The translations under genes were made by a program, and so were the position numbers. Of a DNA stretch of 64,000 nt, positions 11,401-25,790 are shown piece by piece (position 1 is the first letter of the stretch; each line of letters starts with the position of its first letter). The notes below the pieces were generated by a model. It was not told where the DNA came from. It did not search any database and worked only from the letters and a program-made list of their open reading frames with translations. This DNA comes from Solea solea (Eukaryota; Chordata; Actinopteri; Pleuronectiformes; Soleidae), in assembly GCF_958295425.1 (NCBI RefSeq), contig NC_081149.1, positions 26,322,495 to 26,386,494 of the forward strand. Direction: 5' to 3'.

Positions 11401-14400
11401 CTGCATTACCAATGGTGTAGGTTTGGTTACTGGTAGACTGGCTGGGACACTGTGCCGCTGCGCTGTGATGCGTTCACTGATGCTTGTAAAATCCACTCAC
11501 TTTTCCTCCCACTCCTCTCTCACAGCAACATGTCTCCATTGATACTTGGAGAACGCCAGATTGTTCTTACCAATATTAGACACTGTGGGCACACACAATG
11601 TGTGCGTAACCCTAACCTACAGCTGAACAGAAACATGGCTGCAAGTTGGAGAGGAGGCGGAGAGCGCACAGGTCATGTGATGTTCTCAGTGTCCCAACTA
11701 GGGCTGAACAATATACCGGTAGTAAGAGTTATACTGGTATATTTTTGACAGAGATATGTAGTTGAGACAATATTGCCATACCAGTATATTATATATTATT
11801 TTTATGTTGCCTTGCGAACACTGTGTAATAAAGACTGCTTCTCTCTGAGCCTACTAGCCTAGTTCAGCTGCTCAGCCAACTTGCTATGACTTTGATTTGT
11901 CACAAAGCTTAAGTGATGTACATGTGAGTTTCATTCTGTGTAATTTCTTCAACATAATGTGTAATTCTGCTGTATCAAGTTTTTAATTCAGAGTTGTAGT
12001 ATAAGATATAAAAATAAATGAATCCTTTATCAGTCCTGCAGGGGGAAATGTTTTCTCTGCATTTAACTCATCCTCTACTAGAAACCTTCCTAGAATTAGC
12101 AGCAGGCAGCCATTGAGCAGCGCCCGGGGAGCGATGGGGGTTGGGTGCCTTGCTCAGGGGCAGCCTGAACCTCAGTCATGATATCCTGAGGCTTTATGTT
12201 TTGTCAAACCAGCTCAAGCAGAGAAAGCCTCGATCTGTTAAACAGGCTTTGTAGACCTTTGACCTTCAGTCCACAAAACAGGTTCAATGTCAGGCAATGT
12301 AGTGGCCCTGTCTGTCTGTTTTTGTGCACTTGCCAGTATGACCAACAGAGGCCGACAGTGGCTTGTTGCGTGAGTGGGGTGAAGAGTGTCATCTCTGATT
12401 GCCTTGTTACCATGGTTTATAGTGAATATTTATTTATAGTGTTTTGATGAATACACAGAGAGAACAGTGAATCATTGGCTGATTCAGGTAACAAGCCTGA
12501 AACTGAACAGTCCACCTTCTGCTCTGATCTATTTCTCTTTCATCATCACTCTGAAATGTGATTTACTTGCAGGCTGCAGTGTGGCAGGCTCTGAACCACT
12601 ACGCCTACCTGGACGCTGTTTTTCTCGCAGAGCGACTCTACGCTGAAGGTAACGTGTGTGTGTGTGTGTGTGTGTGTGCGCGTGTGCGCGCGAGAGCGAG
12701 CAGTCACAGGTTGGTCTTTTTATCCTATAAATACTGTTCTTCAGAAAAATAGAAGAGACAGTAAATATGTTATTACTCCAGACTGGTGTTACCTTCACTT
12801 TATGTCATTTAAGGTATTTTTCTGAAATTTCTGCATCAGGAAATGCACTCGGGTGAATAAGAAACTAAAGATTAATTTTGATGCAAAGATTTGCACAGTA
12901 GCTGGAATGTAGCACACTGTGGCAGCAAAGGCAGTGCTCTGCTAATTTAAAGGGGACATATTATACCCTATTTCCCCCATTAAAATAGTTCCCTGGTGTC
13001 CTAATGAACATGTCAGTGACATGCTTTGGTCAAAATACCATAAGGATGAAGAATCATAGTAGTTCAATAACCCTGCTAAACCCGCCCCTTTCAGAACGCT
13101 CGGTTTTCGTGCAAGGTCCCTTTATATGCAAATGAGACACAGGCAAACACACACCCACTTCTTCCAGGGGGTTTCTGATTTGTCCTCTTTACAGCTCTAT
13201 TCGTCTCCCCCTCCCTCCACTAGCTCTCTGACAATATCAACATGTCAGCGAGAGTGCCGTCACAGGAAGAGACGTCCTACATAAGGATCGAGCCGAACAC
13301 TGTCCAACTGTAAATCAGTTAAACAGTTAAACTGTATGTTGCTGTAACAGATCGTGTGTTCGTGTGTTCGCACCACTTCACATCATACTGCAAACAGCGG
13401 TCGCCGCATTTAGTCAGGGGACGTATTTCACCGACGTACAAACACACACATTGTTAAGAAAAGATCACATAGAGCTCATAACTGACCATTCTGACACGTC
13501 CTAATTAAACATATTTGTTCAGTACGTCCTCCATGACCGGAGCACAGACTCAGTCTGATACAATCACATAAAGCAGCTGTTTATGCAGCTCGCCGCTGAC
13601 GATCAGCGGTGCTGCACTCTCTGTGCAGCGGTGCTACACTCTCTGTGTCACCGATAGCCTAAACTGCCGCTGGCGATCAGCTGATCGCCACCGCTGATCG
13701 CCAGCGGCGCGCTGAATAAACTGTATGTTGCTGTATCAGACCGGAGACCTCACCACCGCTGACCAGCTCCGGTGCTCCGGCGAGCTGGCGATCAGCGGTG
13801 GCGATCACCGTGTAACGCGCCACCGCTGATCGCCAGCGGCGCGCTGAATAAACTGTATGTTGCTGTATCAGACCGGAGACTGTGCTCCGGAGACCTCACC
13901 ACCGCTGACCACCTCCGGTGCTCCGGCGAGCTGGCGATCACCGTGTAACGCGCCACCGCTGTATCAGACAGTCTCCGGTCTGATACAGCAACATACAGTT
14001 TATTCAGCGCGCCGCTGCCGATCAGCGATCGCCAGCGGCAGTTTAGGCTATCGGTGACACAGAGAGTGTAGCACCGCTGCACAGAGAGTGCAGCACCGCT
14101 GATCGTCAGCGGCGAGATGCATAAACAGCTGCTTTATGTGATTGTATCAGACTGAGTCTGTGCTCCGGTCATGGAGGACGTACTGAACAAATATGTTTAA
14201 TTAGGACGTGTCAGAATGGTCAGTTATGAGCTCTATGTGATCTTTTCTTAACAATTTGTGTGTTTGTACGTCGGTGAAATACGTCCCCTGACTAAATACG
14301 GCAACCGCTGGCCGCAGTCTGATGTGAAGTGGTGCGAACACACGAACACACGATTGCTGACTTTATCCGGCACATTAGCTTCATATATAAAATCCTCTGT

Positions 14401-17400
14401 AAAACACTGTGCTCCACTGTGCAGCCACCAACAGCACACTTGTCCCGCCACGTTGACATAATACCGCTCTTCCTCCCTCGCCTGCACTCTGGCAGGAACA
14501 AGGTGGAGCTAAGGTGGAGCTTGCGAAGTAAACGTACTGGTGGGGCGGTAACATTCGCGGTGAAATGCGCATGCTGACGTCATAAGCGCAGGGAATTCAA
14601 CATCGAGCGTTTTATCGCCTATACTTACACTAAGCGGAACCACGAAAACATGACTGAGTATTGTTTTTCCACACTTTGGCGACTGGTAGGGCCCCCAGAG
14701 TCCCAAATATCAGTATTAAAATGGTTAAAAAGTTGATTTTGCATAATATGTCCCCTTTAACATTTGTTAAAAAGTGTTGATCCTATTTCTTGTAGGAGAT
14801 GTACTGTATCACATGTTGCACAACAGTGGAACAGAAAGCCTTGCTCAAAGTTATTATATATATGTATAGTAAGGCTGAAGGATTTTGAATAAATATCTAA
14901 TTGCGGTTATTTTGACTGAAATTGCGATTTATCTATGATTTGCGATATAAGAGGGAATGGTCAATTTTACATAATTGTAATATTAAAAAAAAACCATTAT
15001 AACTGTGGGTTAGGGTTAGGGTTAGGGTTAATATAACTGTGTATGCAAAGATGTTTTCTCCTGTGTGTAGAAAATGATTTGTCGGTCAGGACAATATTTC
15101 ATCTAAAAAAATGTATTTGTTTTTATACACATTTTGGCTTGAAATGTTTTTTTTTTTCACTAAGTCATGTTGCGATATTATTGACATTTTGATTAATTGT
15201 TAGCCCTACTTAGGATTGTCAAGCATAGTCAATATGGCGTCTAATTATGTATGTATGTATGTATGTATGTATATGGTTGATCTGTCTGTCAGTGAGGTCA
15301 GAGGACGCCCTCTACCTGTTGGCTACGTGTTACTACCGCTCAGGGAAGCCATACAAAGCTTATCGACTACTGAAGGCACACAGCTACTCCACACCACAGG
15401 TTCGATTCCTGTTGGCCAAGTGCTGCGTGGAATTGAGCAAGTAAGTAAAGCCACATATACGCCAACACACGCCACCATATACGCCAACACACGCCACCAT
15501 ATACGCCAACACACGCCACAATATACGCCAACACACGCCACCATATACGCCAACACACACCACCATATACGCCAACACACGCCACAATATATGCCAACAC
15601 ATGCCAAAATATACGCTAACACGCCAAGCTATACGCCAACACATGCCACAATATACGCCACAATATACTGACCACACCTGTCTGTCTCTCAGGCTCGCTG
15701 AAGGAGAACAGGTTCTGATTGGTGGAGTGCTGAACAAACAGAAGAGTCAGGATGACATCATCACTGAATTTGGAGACTCTGCATCTTTCACTTTGTCGCT
15801 ACTGGGACACATTTACTGGTAATGATGTCACACCTGTCTGTGTCTCTGTTAATTGTGTCACGCCTGTCTGTGTCTCTGTTAATGACGTCACCTGTCTGTG
15901 TCTCTCTCTGAGTAGTAAGACAGATCGTGTTGCTAAAGGTGCAGAGTGTTTTCAGAGAAGTTCAACTCTCAACCCGTTCCTCTGGTCACCTTTCCAAAAT
16001 CTCTGTCACCTAGGTAATGAAATCACAAACACCTGAGTGCTTGATCATGTGATCGTCATGTTGTGATCATGTGATGTCATCATGTGATGTCATCATATGT
16101 TGTTCTGTCTATGTTTCCTGGAGACAAACCAGATCCAGATCAGGTTTTCAGGTTGTCATCCCCACAGAACCCTTCTATGGCCCCGCCCCCTCCATCTGTC
16201 AGCCCTGCCCAGAACCCCTCCCATCGCTTGGACACCGCCTTAATGGAGACGCCGCAGGACACACTGGTACACGGAAACAAACATTAGAGGTGTCACGATC
16301 TTAATATCGATGAAAACGATTGTCACAATCGAGGATTTAAAAAACGTAATGCTAATTAGATGGTCTTTTATTAGTCCCGCCCCCACAGTGAGGACATTTA
16401 CAGTTCAAATGTAGCGAGAGCCACATACACCCTCTCTGATTGCTAACAGTTTCCAAAGTGTAGCCTAGGATTGTTTTATTGGAACAGATCAGGAGCAGTT
16501 TCATGCAAGTGTGTGTGGCACAGAAACAATACGGGGAGGATGTCGATTATGGGGTGTGTGATCACGCACGCACACACCTGCAGTTCATAAACATGATGTT
16601 TTATGAGGATACTGACAGAGAGAAGTAATGTCCGAAGTCCGTTTGAGACATTTTTCAGTTATTTCTGTCGTGTTAAATCCTGTTGGAGAGACAGAACATC
16701 GTCCTTTCCTTAAGTCAACGATGTAACCCTAACCCTTTGTATCATGTCATGTGACCTTATGACCTTATTCATCATTCATGTGACCGTATGACCTCATTCA
16801 TCAGTCGTGACCGTATGACCTCATTCACCATTCATGTGACCTTATGACCTCATTCATCATTCATGTGACCTTCTGACCTCATTCATGTGACTATGACTTC
16901 ATTCATGTGACCTTCTGACCTCATTCATCAGTCGTGACCGTATGACGTCATTCATCATTCATGTGACCTTATGAACTCATTCATCATTCATGTAACCTTA
17001 TGACCTCATTCAGCATTCATGTGACCTTCTGACCTCATTCATCATTCATGTGACCTTCTGACCTCATTCATCATTCATGTGACCTTCTGACCTCATTCAT
17101 CAGTCATGACTGTATGACCTCATTCATCAAGCATGTGACCTTCTGACCTCATTCTTCAGTCATGTGACTGTATGACCTCATTCTTCAGTCATGTGACTGT
17201 ATGACCTCATTCATCAGTCATGTGACCGTATGACCTCATTCATCATTCATGTGACTGTATGACCTCATTCATCATTCATGTGACCTTATGACCTCATTCA
17301 TCATTCATGTGACCTTATGACCTCATTCATCATTCATGTGACCTTCTGACCTCTTTCATCATTCATGTGACTATGACTTCATTCATGTGACTGTATGTCC

Positions 17401-20326
17401 TCATTCATCAGTCATGTGACCTTCTGACCTCATTCTTCAGTCATGTGACTGTATGACCTCATTCATCAGTCATGTGACCGTATGACCTCATTCATCAGTC
17501 ATGTGACCGTATGACCTCATTCATCAGTCATGTGACCTTATGACTTCATTCATGTGACGTATGACCTCATTCATCATTCATGTGACCGTATGACCTCATT
17601 CATCATTCATGTAACCTCATTCATGTGACTGTATGACCTTATGACCTCATTCATCAGTCATGTGACCGTATGACCTCATTCATCAGTCATGTGACCTTAT
17701 GACCTTATTCATCAGTCATGTGACTGATACATGGCATGCAAGTGTGTGTGTGTGTGTGTGTGCGCGTGCGCGCGCGCACACTGCCTGGCCAAAAAAAAGT
17801 CGCCACCTGGATATAACTAAGCAAATTGGTAAGGGGTTGCTGCAGTTGGTCAGGTCTCGGTTCAGCAACATTATGTGCCCAAAGAATGAGGTAAGCTGAC
17901 TACCTGAATATAATGAATGACCAGATTATTCCATCAATGCATTTTTTTTCTTCCCTGATGACATGGGCATATTCCAAGATGACAATGCCAGGATTCATCA
18001 GGCTCAAATTGTGAAAGAGTGGTTCAGGGAGCATGAGACATCATTTTCACACATGGATTGGCCACCACAGAGTCCAGACCTTAACCCCATTGAGAATCTT
18101 TGGGATGTACTGGAGAAGGCTTTGCTCAGTGGCCCGACTCTCCCATCATCAATACAAGATCTTGATGAAAAATGAATGCAACACTGGATGGAAATAAATC
18201 TTGTGACATTGCAGTAGCTTATGGAAACAATGCCACAGTGAATGAGTGCCGTAATCAAAGCTAAAGGCGGTACAACGATTGTTTTTCAGGTGGCGACTTT
18301 TTTTTTTGGCCAGGCAGTGTATATGTGTGTATATATGTATATACACATATACACACATACATACAGTATATAAAAAAGCAGGACACGCCATATTAAATGA
18401 CAGTGACAGCTACAGCGCAAACAGTGAGGACAACTTGCGCTCGCAAGTGTGTGTGTGTGTGTGTTAATATTCAAATATATTCTAATATTTTCCAGGTCAT
18501 TATATATCCGTTCAAACTTATTTAGGGAAAAAGTGACTGCTCTAATATCAGCTGAGCCTCTTCAGCATGAAACCTCAACCGGTAAGATAATTAGCTAATG
18601 TTCATAATCTGACTAGTCAGCTGGGTGTTACAGTAGTCAATGACTAGTCATTAGAAATGTGAATTAAAATATTAAATGGGTTCTTATGACATAAACACAA
18701 TGATCCTAGATTAAAGAGATGAGTCTAAAAACCACAGACCAAGGATTTGGAGAATCGTGACACCTCCTAGAAAACTTTTTTTCTGTGTTTGTGTGTGGTG
18801 TTAATCTGAGTCTTTTTTTGTTTCCAGGAGTTAAATCGTTTGAATTTAGAATCTTCTAATGGAAAGTTGACGTCTGATTTGTCGGTTTCCTACATTGACT
18901 CCTCCCTTATCTCCCCGGAGACTGGCTCTCTTCTGGGAAACACTGTTTCCATGGCATCAGCTGGCTCCCTATTGGCTAAACAAAATAAACCCAAAAGTGG
19001 GAGGAGTTTATTGGGAGGACCTGCTGCCCTGAGCCCACTAACACCCAGGTGAGGTTTTCTGACTATGTGTGAATGAGTGAACACCAAAGCCGTGTCTAAA
19101 TCCACGGTCTGGATCCTCCTAAATGTGGATTTGTCGTCTGGATGTTGTCAAAATGCGTCACAGCACCACAACGTAGGTGTGTCCCACCTGTCACATGATG
19201 TTTGCCCGTTCTTAAAGGACAGTGGTGTTTCCTTTGCAAGCATTTTTTTTGAGAACAGACATGATGGAGCTGAGATAATTGTAAATCAAATACAAATGCA
19301 AGAAAATAAAAGAATAAACTTTTGAAATGTTTATCATTTTAAGTACTTCAGTTCACTCTTCATGTTATATATTTACACAGTTTAATTCTGATACCAGCGT
19401 AACTGTGATTCAGGGTTTGGGCTGTGGAGGGCAGTGTTTAAACTCTGTGTACATAGGTTAGGGTTTGTGGTCGGTCTCGGTGTTGTGTGGATTGGACTGA
19501 CTTCTGTCTCAGACTCTGGATTGACACACAGTTCATGTAGAATTCTAACTGTGTGTATGTGTATGTGTGTAGTTTTGGAATCCTGCCTTTGGAGCCTAGC
19601 CCTGGAGAGCCCACATATCTACAGAACTTCTCAACTACCATGGAAACACAGACCACAGCACCTAGCAAGAAGGTACAGGAAGCCACGCCCCACATTTATC
19701 TCTATCTGCCTGTCTCTAGGACCAGTCAGTTAAAGTCTAACTGTCTCACTTCACCTCACTTGACCGTCTGTCTCACAGTCTGTCTCCAGGATCAGTCAGT
19801 CAAAATCTGTCTTCAGTCAGAGTGGAAACGGTAGAGATGTTCTTCCCATTCCCTTCAACCAATCACAGAGCTCTGTGCCTCACACCAGGTAACTGCACTG
19901 ACCAGTCACAGAGCCTCAGTTGTCGGTGTGTGTGTTTGACCACCTGTCTGTCTCCTGTCTCTCAGTGGCTCCCCTCAGGTCCTTAGTCCCAGTCTGTCTG
20001 CTCCTACAAATGTTCAGCCCAGAAGAAGCTCCAGACTCTTCACTAGTGCCAGCTCCACGGCCAAGGTACACTCAGACCTGATTTTTACTGTTGGTGTTTT
20101 CACACAGTACTGCACTGATCCATGTCTCTCTGTCTCCCTCTGCAGGAGAACAGTAAGAAGTTAAAGATGAAATTTCCCACAAAGATCCCAAACAGGAAAA
20201 CCAAATGTAAATCAGCAAAGACGTCGAACAGCAACAACCTGAATGAGAGTCTCGACATCCTGAGGCTGGACCCAGGTCTGAGTCTGCAAGACACCAAGGT
20301 GCCACAGTACCAGAGAGCTGCCGCAG

Positions 20327-20362
<36 letters not shown>

Positions 20363-23300
20363 GTACCACTCAACAGGAAGTTATTCAGATCTGTGTGTGT
20401 GTGTGTGTGTGTGTGTGTACACACAGACAGTGTGATGGCGTTGTTACGGGAGCTGGGCCGTGGTTACCAGGCGCTGTGTTCCTACAACTGCAGGGAGGCC
20501 ATCAACATCCTGAGCTCGCTGCCTCCACAGCACTACAGCACTGGCTGGGTCCTCACACACATCGGCAGAGCCTACTTTGAACTGGCCGAGTACACACAGG
20601 TAACACACACACACCTGACACGCGCACACACACACACACACACACGTAACATACACACACACACAGGTGATGTGTGTGGTGATGTCATTGTAGGCGGAGC
20701 GTCTGTTCAGTGAGGTGCGCAGGATGGAGTCGTACAGAGTTGAAGGGATGGAGATTTACTCGACGACGCTGTGGCACCTGCAGAAAGATGTTGCTCTGTC
20801 AGTTCTGTCCAAAGACCTGACAGACATGGACAAGAACTGTCCTGAGGTGAGACATGTTCACCTGTCTGATGGGTTAGGATCAGCTGTGTGTCTCTGATCA
20901 CCTGTCTCTCTGTGCAGGCCTGGTGTGTTGCTGGTAACTGTTTCAGCCTACAGAGGGAGCATGACATTGCTATCAAATTCTTCCAGAGGGCCATCCAGGT
21001 GAGCAGTGTGGTTACCATTGTGATGAAGGCACCACTCAGCAATGAGCTTACCTGTGTGCACCTGTGCTGTGTGAGCTTACCTGTGCTGTATGAGCTTACC
21101 TGTGCACCTGTGTGTCTTTCAGGTGGACCCAGGCTTTGCGTACGCGTACACTCTGTTAGGTCATGAGTTTGTTCTGACTGAGGAGTTGGACCGAGCACTC
21201 GCCTGCTTTCGAAACGCCATTAGAGTCAACAACAGACACTACAATGCATGGTATGGTAACCATTACATGCTATGGTTTCATTAGCATGAGCCTGTAATGC
21301 TGCCACATTCTGATTTTTTTTAGTTATGTTTCCTTTGTTTGTGTTTAGCTATGCTAACAGTTATTTTTTCTTTGTTTGTGTTTAGCAATCCTAACAGTTT
21401 TGTTTTCTTTGTTTGTGTTTAGCTATAACAGTTGTTTTCCTCGTTTCTGTTTAGCTATAACAGTTACGTTTTGTTTGTGTTTAGCTATGATAACAGTTAT
21501 GTTTTCTTTGTTTGTGTTTAGCTATGCTAACAGTTATGATTTCTTTGTTTGTGTTTAGCTATGATAACAGTTATATTTTCTTTGTGTTTATCTATAACAG
21601 TTATGTTTTCTTTATGTGTGTTTAGCTATGCTAAAAGTTATGTTTTCTTTGTTTGTGTTTAGCTATGCTAACAGTTATGTTTTCTTTGTTTGTGTTTAGC
21701 TATGCTAACAGTTATGTTTTCTTTGTTTGTGTTTAGCTATGCTAACAGTTATGTTTTCTTTGTTTGTGTTTAGCTATGCTAACAGTTATGTTTTATTTGT
21801 TTGTGTTTAGCTATAACCGTTATGTTTTCTTTGTTTGTGTTTTGCTATGCTAACAGTTATGTTTAATTTGTTTGTGTTTAGCTATCACAGTTATCTTTTC
21901 TTCGTTTGTGTTTAGCTATAACAGTTATGTTTTCTTCGTTTGTGTTTAGCTATAACAGTTATGTTTTCTTCGTTTGTGTTGAGCTATGCTAACAGTTATG
22001 TTTTCTTCGTTTGTGTTGAGCTATGCTAACAGTTATGTTTTCTTTGTGTTTAGCTATGATAACAGTTGTGTTTTCTTTGTTTGTGTTTAACTATGCTAAC
22101 AGTAATGCCTTCTTTGTGTTTAGCTATGCTAACAGTTATGTTTTCTTTATTTGTGTTTAGCTATATTAACAGTTATGTTTTCTTTGTTTGTGTTTAGCTA
22201 TCACAGTTATCTTTCCTTTGTTTGTGTTTAGCTATGCTAACAGTTATTTTTTCTTTGTTTGTGTTTAGCAATCCTAACAGTTTTGTTTTCTTTGTTTGTG
22301 TTTAGCTATAACAGTTGTTTTCCTCGTTTCTGTTTAGCTATAACAGTTACGTTTTGTTTGTGTTTAGCTATAACAGTTACGTTTTGTTTGTGTTTAGCTA
22401 TGATAACAGTTATGTTTTCTTTGTTTGTGTTTAGCTATGCTAACAGTTATGATTTCTTTGTTTGTGTTTAGCTATGATAACAGTTATATTTTCTTTGTGT
22501 TTATCTATAACAGTTATGTTTTCTTTATGTGTGTTTAGCTATGCTAAAAGTTATGTTTTCTTTGTTTGTGTTTAGCTATGCTAACAGTTATGTTTTCTTT
22601 GTTTGTGTTTAGCTATGCTAACAGTTATGTTTTCTTTGTTTGTGTTTAGCTATGCTAACAGTTATGTTTTCTTTGTTTGTGTTTAGCTATGCTAACAGTT
22701 AGGTTTTCTTTGTGTTTAGCTATGCTAACAGTTATGTTTTATTTGTTTGTGTTTAGCTATAACCGTTATGTTTTCTTTGTTTGTGTTTTGCTATGCTAAC
22801 AGTTATGTTTAATTTGTTTGTGTTTAGCTATCACAGTTATCTTTTCTTCGTTTGTGTTTAGCTATAACAGTTATGTTTTCTTCGTTTGTGTTTAGCTATA
22901 ACAGTTATGTTTTCTTCGTTTGTGTTGAGCTATGCTAACAGTTATGTTTTCTTCGTTTGTGTTGAGCTATGCTAACAGTTATGTTTTCTTTGTGTTTAGC
23001 TATGATAACAGTTGTGTTTTCTTTGTTTGCGTTTAGCTATGCTAACAGTTATGTTTTCTTTATTTGTGTTTAGCTACATTAACAGTTATGTTTTCTTTGT
23101 TTGTGTTTAGGTATGCTAACAGTTATGTTTTCTTTGTTTGTGTTTAGCTATGCTAACAGTAATGCCTTCTTTGTGTTTAGCTATGCTAACAGTTATGTTT
23201 TCTTTCTTTGTGTTTAGCTATATTAACAGTTATGTTTTCTTTGTTTGTGTTTAGGTATGCTAACAGTTATGTTTTCTTTGTTTGTGTTTAGCTATGCTAA

Positions 23301-25477
23301 CAGTTATGTTTTCTTTGTTTGTGTTTAGCTATGCTAACAGTTATGTTTTGTTTATGTTTAGCTATGCTAACAGTTATGTTTTCTTTGTTTGTGTTTAGCT
23401 ATGCTAACAGTTATGTTTTCTTTGTTTGTGTTTAGCTATGCTAACAGTTATGTTTTGTTTATGTTTAGCTATGCTAACAGTTATGTTTTCTTTGTTTGTG
23501 TTTAGCTATGCTAACAGTTATGTTTTCTTTGTTTGTGTTTAGCTATGCCAACAGTTATGTTTTCTTTGTTTGTGTTCAGCTATGCTAACAGTTATGTTTT
23601 CTTTGTTTGTGTTTAGCTATGCTAACAGTTATGTTTTGTTTATGTTTAGCTATGCTAACAGTTATGTTTTCTTTGTTTGTGTTTAGCTATGCTAACAGTT
23701 ATGTTTTCTTTGTTTGTGTTTAGCTATGCCAACAGTTATGTTTTCTTTGTTTGTGTTTAGCTATGCCAACAGTTATGTTTTCTTTGTTTGTGTTTAGCTA
23801 TGCTAACAGTTATGTTTTCTTTGTTTGTGTTTAGCTATGCTAACAGTTATGTTTTCTTTGTTTGTGTTTAGCTATGCTAACAGTTATGTTTTCTTTGTTT
23901 GTGTTTAGCTATGCTAACAGTTATGTTTTCTTTGTTTAGCTATGATAACAGTTGTGTTTTCTTTGTGTGTGTTTAGCTATGATAACAGTTATGTTTTCTT
24001 TGTTTGTGTTTAGGTATGATAACAGTTGTTTTTGTTGTGTTTAGGTATGATAACAGTTGTTTTTTCTTTGTTTGTGTTTAGCTATGATAACAGTTATGTT
24101 TTCTTTGTTTGTGTTGAGCTATGCTAACAGTTGTGTTTTCTTTGTTTGTGTTTAGGTATGGTCTGGGAATGATATACTACAAACAGGAAAAGTTCAACTT
24201 GGCAGAAATCCACTTTAAGAAAGCTCTCAGCATCAACCCTCAGAGCTCAGTGCTGCTCTGCCATATTGGTGTGGTACGTTATCTGTCCACTTCCTGTTAA
24301 CATTTAGCCTCGCCCCTTCTGTGTTAATATGTATTTCCCCCCATTATTTGTTATCATTAAATTAAATTAAATTAAATTAAATTAAATTAAATTAAATTAA
24401 ATTAAATTAATCCTTTATCAGTCCTGCAGGGGAAATTCCTTTTCTGCATTTAACCCGTCCTCTACTAGAATCTTCCTTGATTTAGGAGCAGCAGCATTTG
24501 GGTAACATGCTCCCGTTACAAGCTAAGTTTCCTTTCCACTTGGCCATAGGCTGCCCAAGTAGCTTTGTGTTTCCATCATTGTTCAGTTAAGTACAGTTTG
24601 GAATGGTAAAGTCCTGGGTCAGGCTCGTGTTTCCACATAGAACAGTACTTTTACTCGGGAGGTGGAGTGTGGACTGTTGAATGACGGCAGTGTGAGAGCC
24701 GGGAATATGACGTCATCGTTTTCCTAAAGTATCGTTTTTTCTGTCTGCACGGAAACACAAGGCCAGCCCCTAAATGTGGGATTTCCTGGTCGTTTGATCA
24801 CTCGCTTGATTGATCCGGTATTAAATATAATGAAATATGGCATCATATTTGTGTTAATGTGTGTATCGGTTTACACACGGTTATTGACGGTGTTGTGTGT
24901 GAATTATTTCAGGTCGATCAACTTCTGTGTTCAGTCTGTCAAAATGACCGACACCTCAGATTTTTCCATCATGGTAGAAAAATATCCGTCAGTGACACTT
25001 TTCTGTTGTGCAATCAGCTGACTGTTGTGGGTCTAGCTCCGCCCTGACTGTGCCATTACTCTGATACCCTAAGTGAAGGTTAACTGAAAAATGGATCAGC
25101 TGGGGCCAGTTATTTTGGTTCTGTTCCTAATGGAAACAAAAAAATACATAGCAAACATAACTGAACCGAAGTGAGTATGTATTGTAATGTGTGTGTGTGT
25201 GTGTGTGTATTGTAACGTGTGTGTGTGTGTGTAGGTGCAGCATGCTCTGAAGAAGTCAGATGCAGCGTTAGAGACTCTGAACAGAGCGATTGGCATTGAT
25301 CCTAAAAATCCTCTCTGCAAGTTTCACCGAGCGTCCATTCTGTTCGCTAACGACAAGTACAAGGTAAGAGGGGAGGGGGTGGGGGCGGGGTCATAATGAT
25401 ACTTTATTATACTCATGAATAAACTGTGTGTGTGTGTATACATATAAATACACACATTTGTATTTAAACCCTAACCC

Positions 25478-25558
<81 letters not shown>

Positions 25559-25661
25559 GTGTGTGTGTATATATAAAATCTCTCTCTGTCCGTGTCTCTC
25601 TCACTCACACACTCTTTCTCCCTCACTCACTCACACACACTCTCCCTCACACACTCACACA

Positions 25662-25692
<31 letters not shown>

Positions 25693-25734
25693 ACTCTCAC
25701 TCTCACTCACACACACACTGTCCCTCTCTCTCAC

Positions 25735-25790
<56 letters not shown>

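Larger units (their letters stand above)
8515..12572 (+). other. CDC27 intron 1
   Basis: This 4.06-kb intron holds dispersed fragments: three near-identical 18-nt repeats at 9257-9325 (GAATCATGGTGAAGCTCGTA type), the hAT relic at 10083-10991, a solitary hAT-end-like sequence near 11700 and a dispersed repeat at 12005-12180. No other gene is seen. Confidence 0.7.
12951..14756. mobile_element. TTAA-flanked DNA transposon with THAP relic and internal foldback
   Basis: The ends are AGGGGACATATTAT and its reverse complement, each followed by TTAA (12947-12950 and 14757-14760). TTAA targets are used by piggyBac and Kolobok elements. A THAP-like relic on the minus strand favours Kolobok, whose transposases carry THAP fingers. 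Inside lie two inverted arms at about 13351-13680 and 14024-14354. No complete transposase is present. It lies in CDC27 intron 2. Confidence 0.75.
16267..18827 (+). other. CDC27 intron 6 with nested repeats
   Basis: The intron starts with GGTGTCACGAT near 16291 and ends close to its reverse complement ATCGTGACACC near 18754. These may be terminal inverted repeats of a 2.5-kb element that later acquired a minisatellite and a Tc1 relic. No convincing target duplication was found. Confidence 0.35.

Noticed and set aside
15323..15737. Cys/Trp/Tyr-repeat ORFs on the minus strand
   Set aside because: They are readings of the CDC27 intron 3 minisatellite.
16289..18766. A single 2.5-kb hAT element filling CDC27 intron 6
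   Set aside because: The inverted ends are short and no 8-bp duplication could be matched; kept only as a possibility in the intron entry.
20122..20713. Long plus-strand ORFs spanning CDC27 exons 11-12
   Set aside because: They read through CA/GT repeats of the introns; the spliced CDC27 frame explains the coding parts.
21320..24155. CRISPR-like array
   Set aside because: Units are contiguous and variable, there are no unique spacers, and the array lies in an intron of a vertebrate gene; it is a minisatellite.
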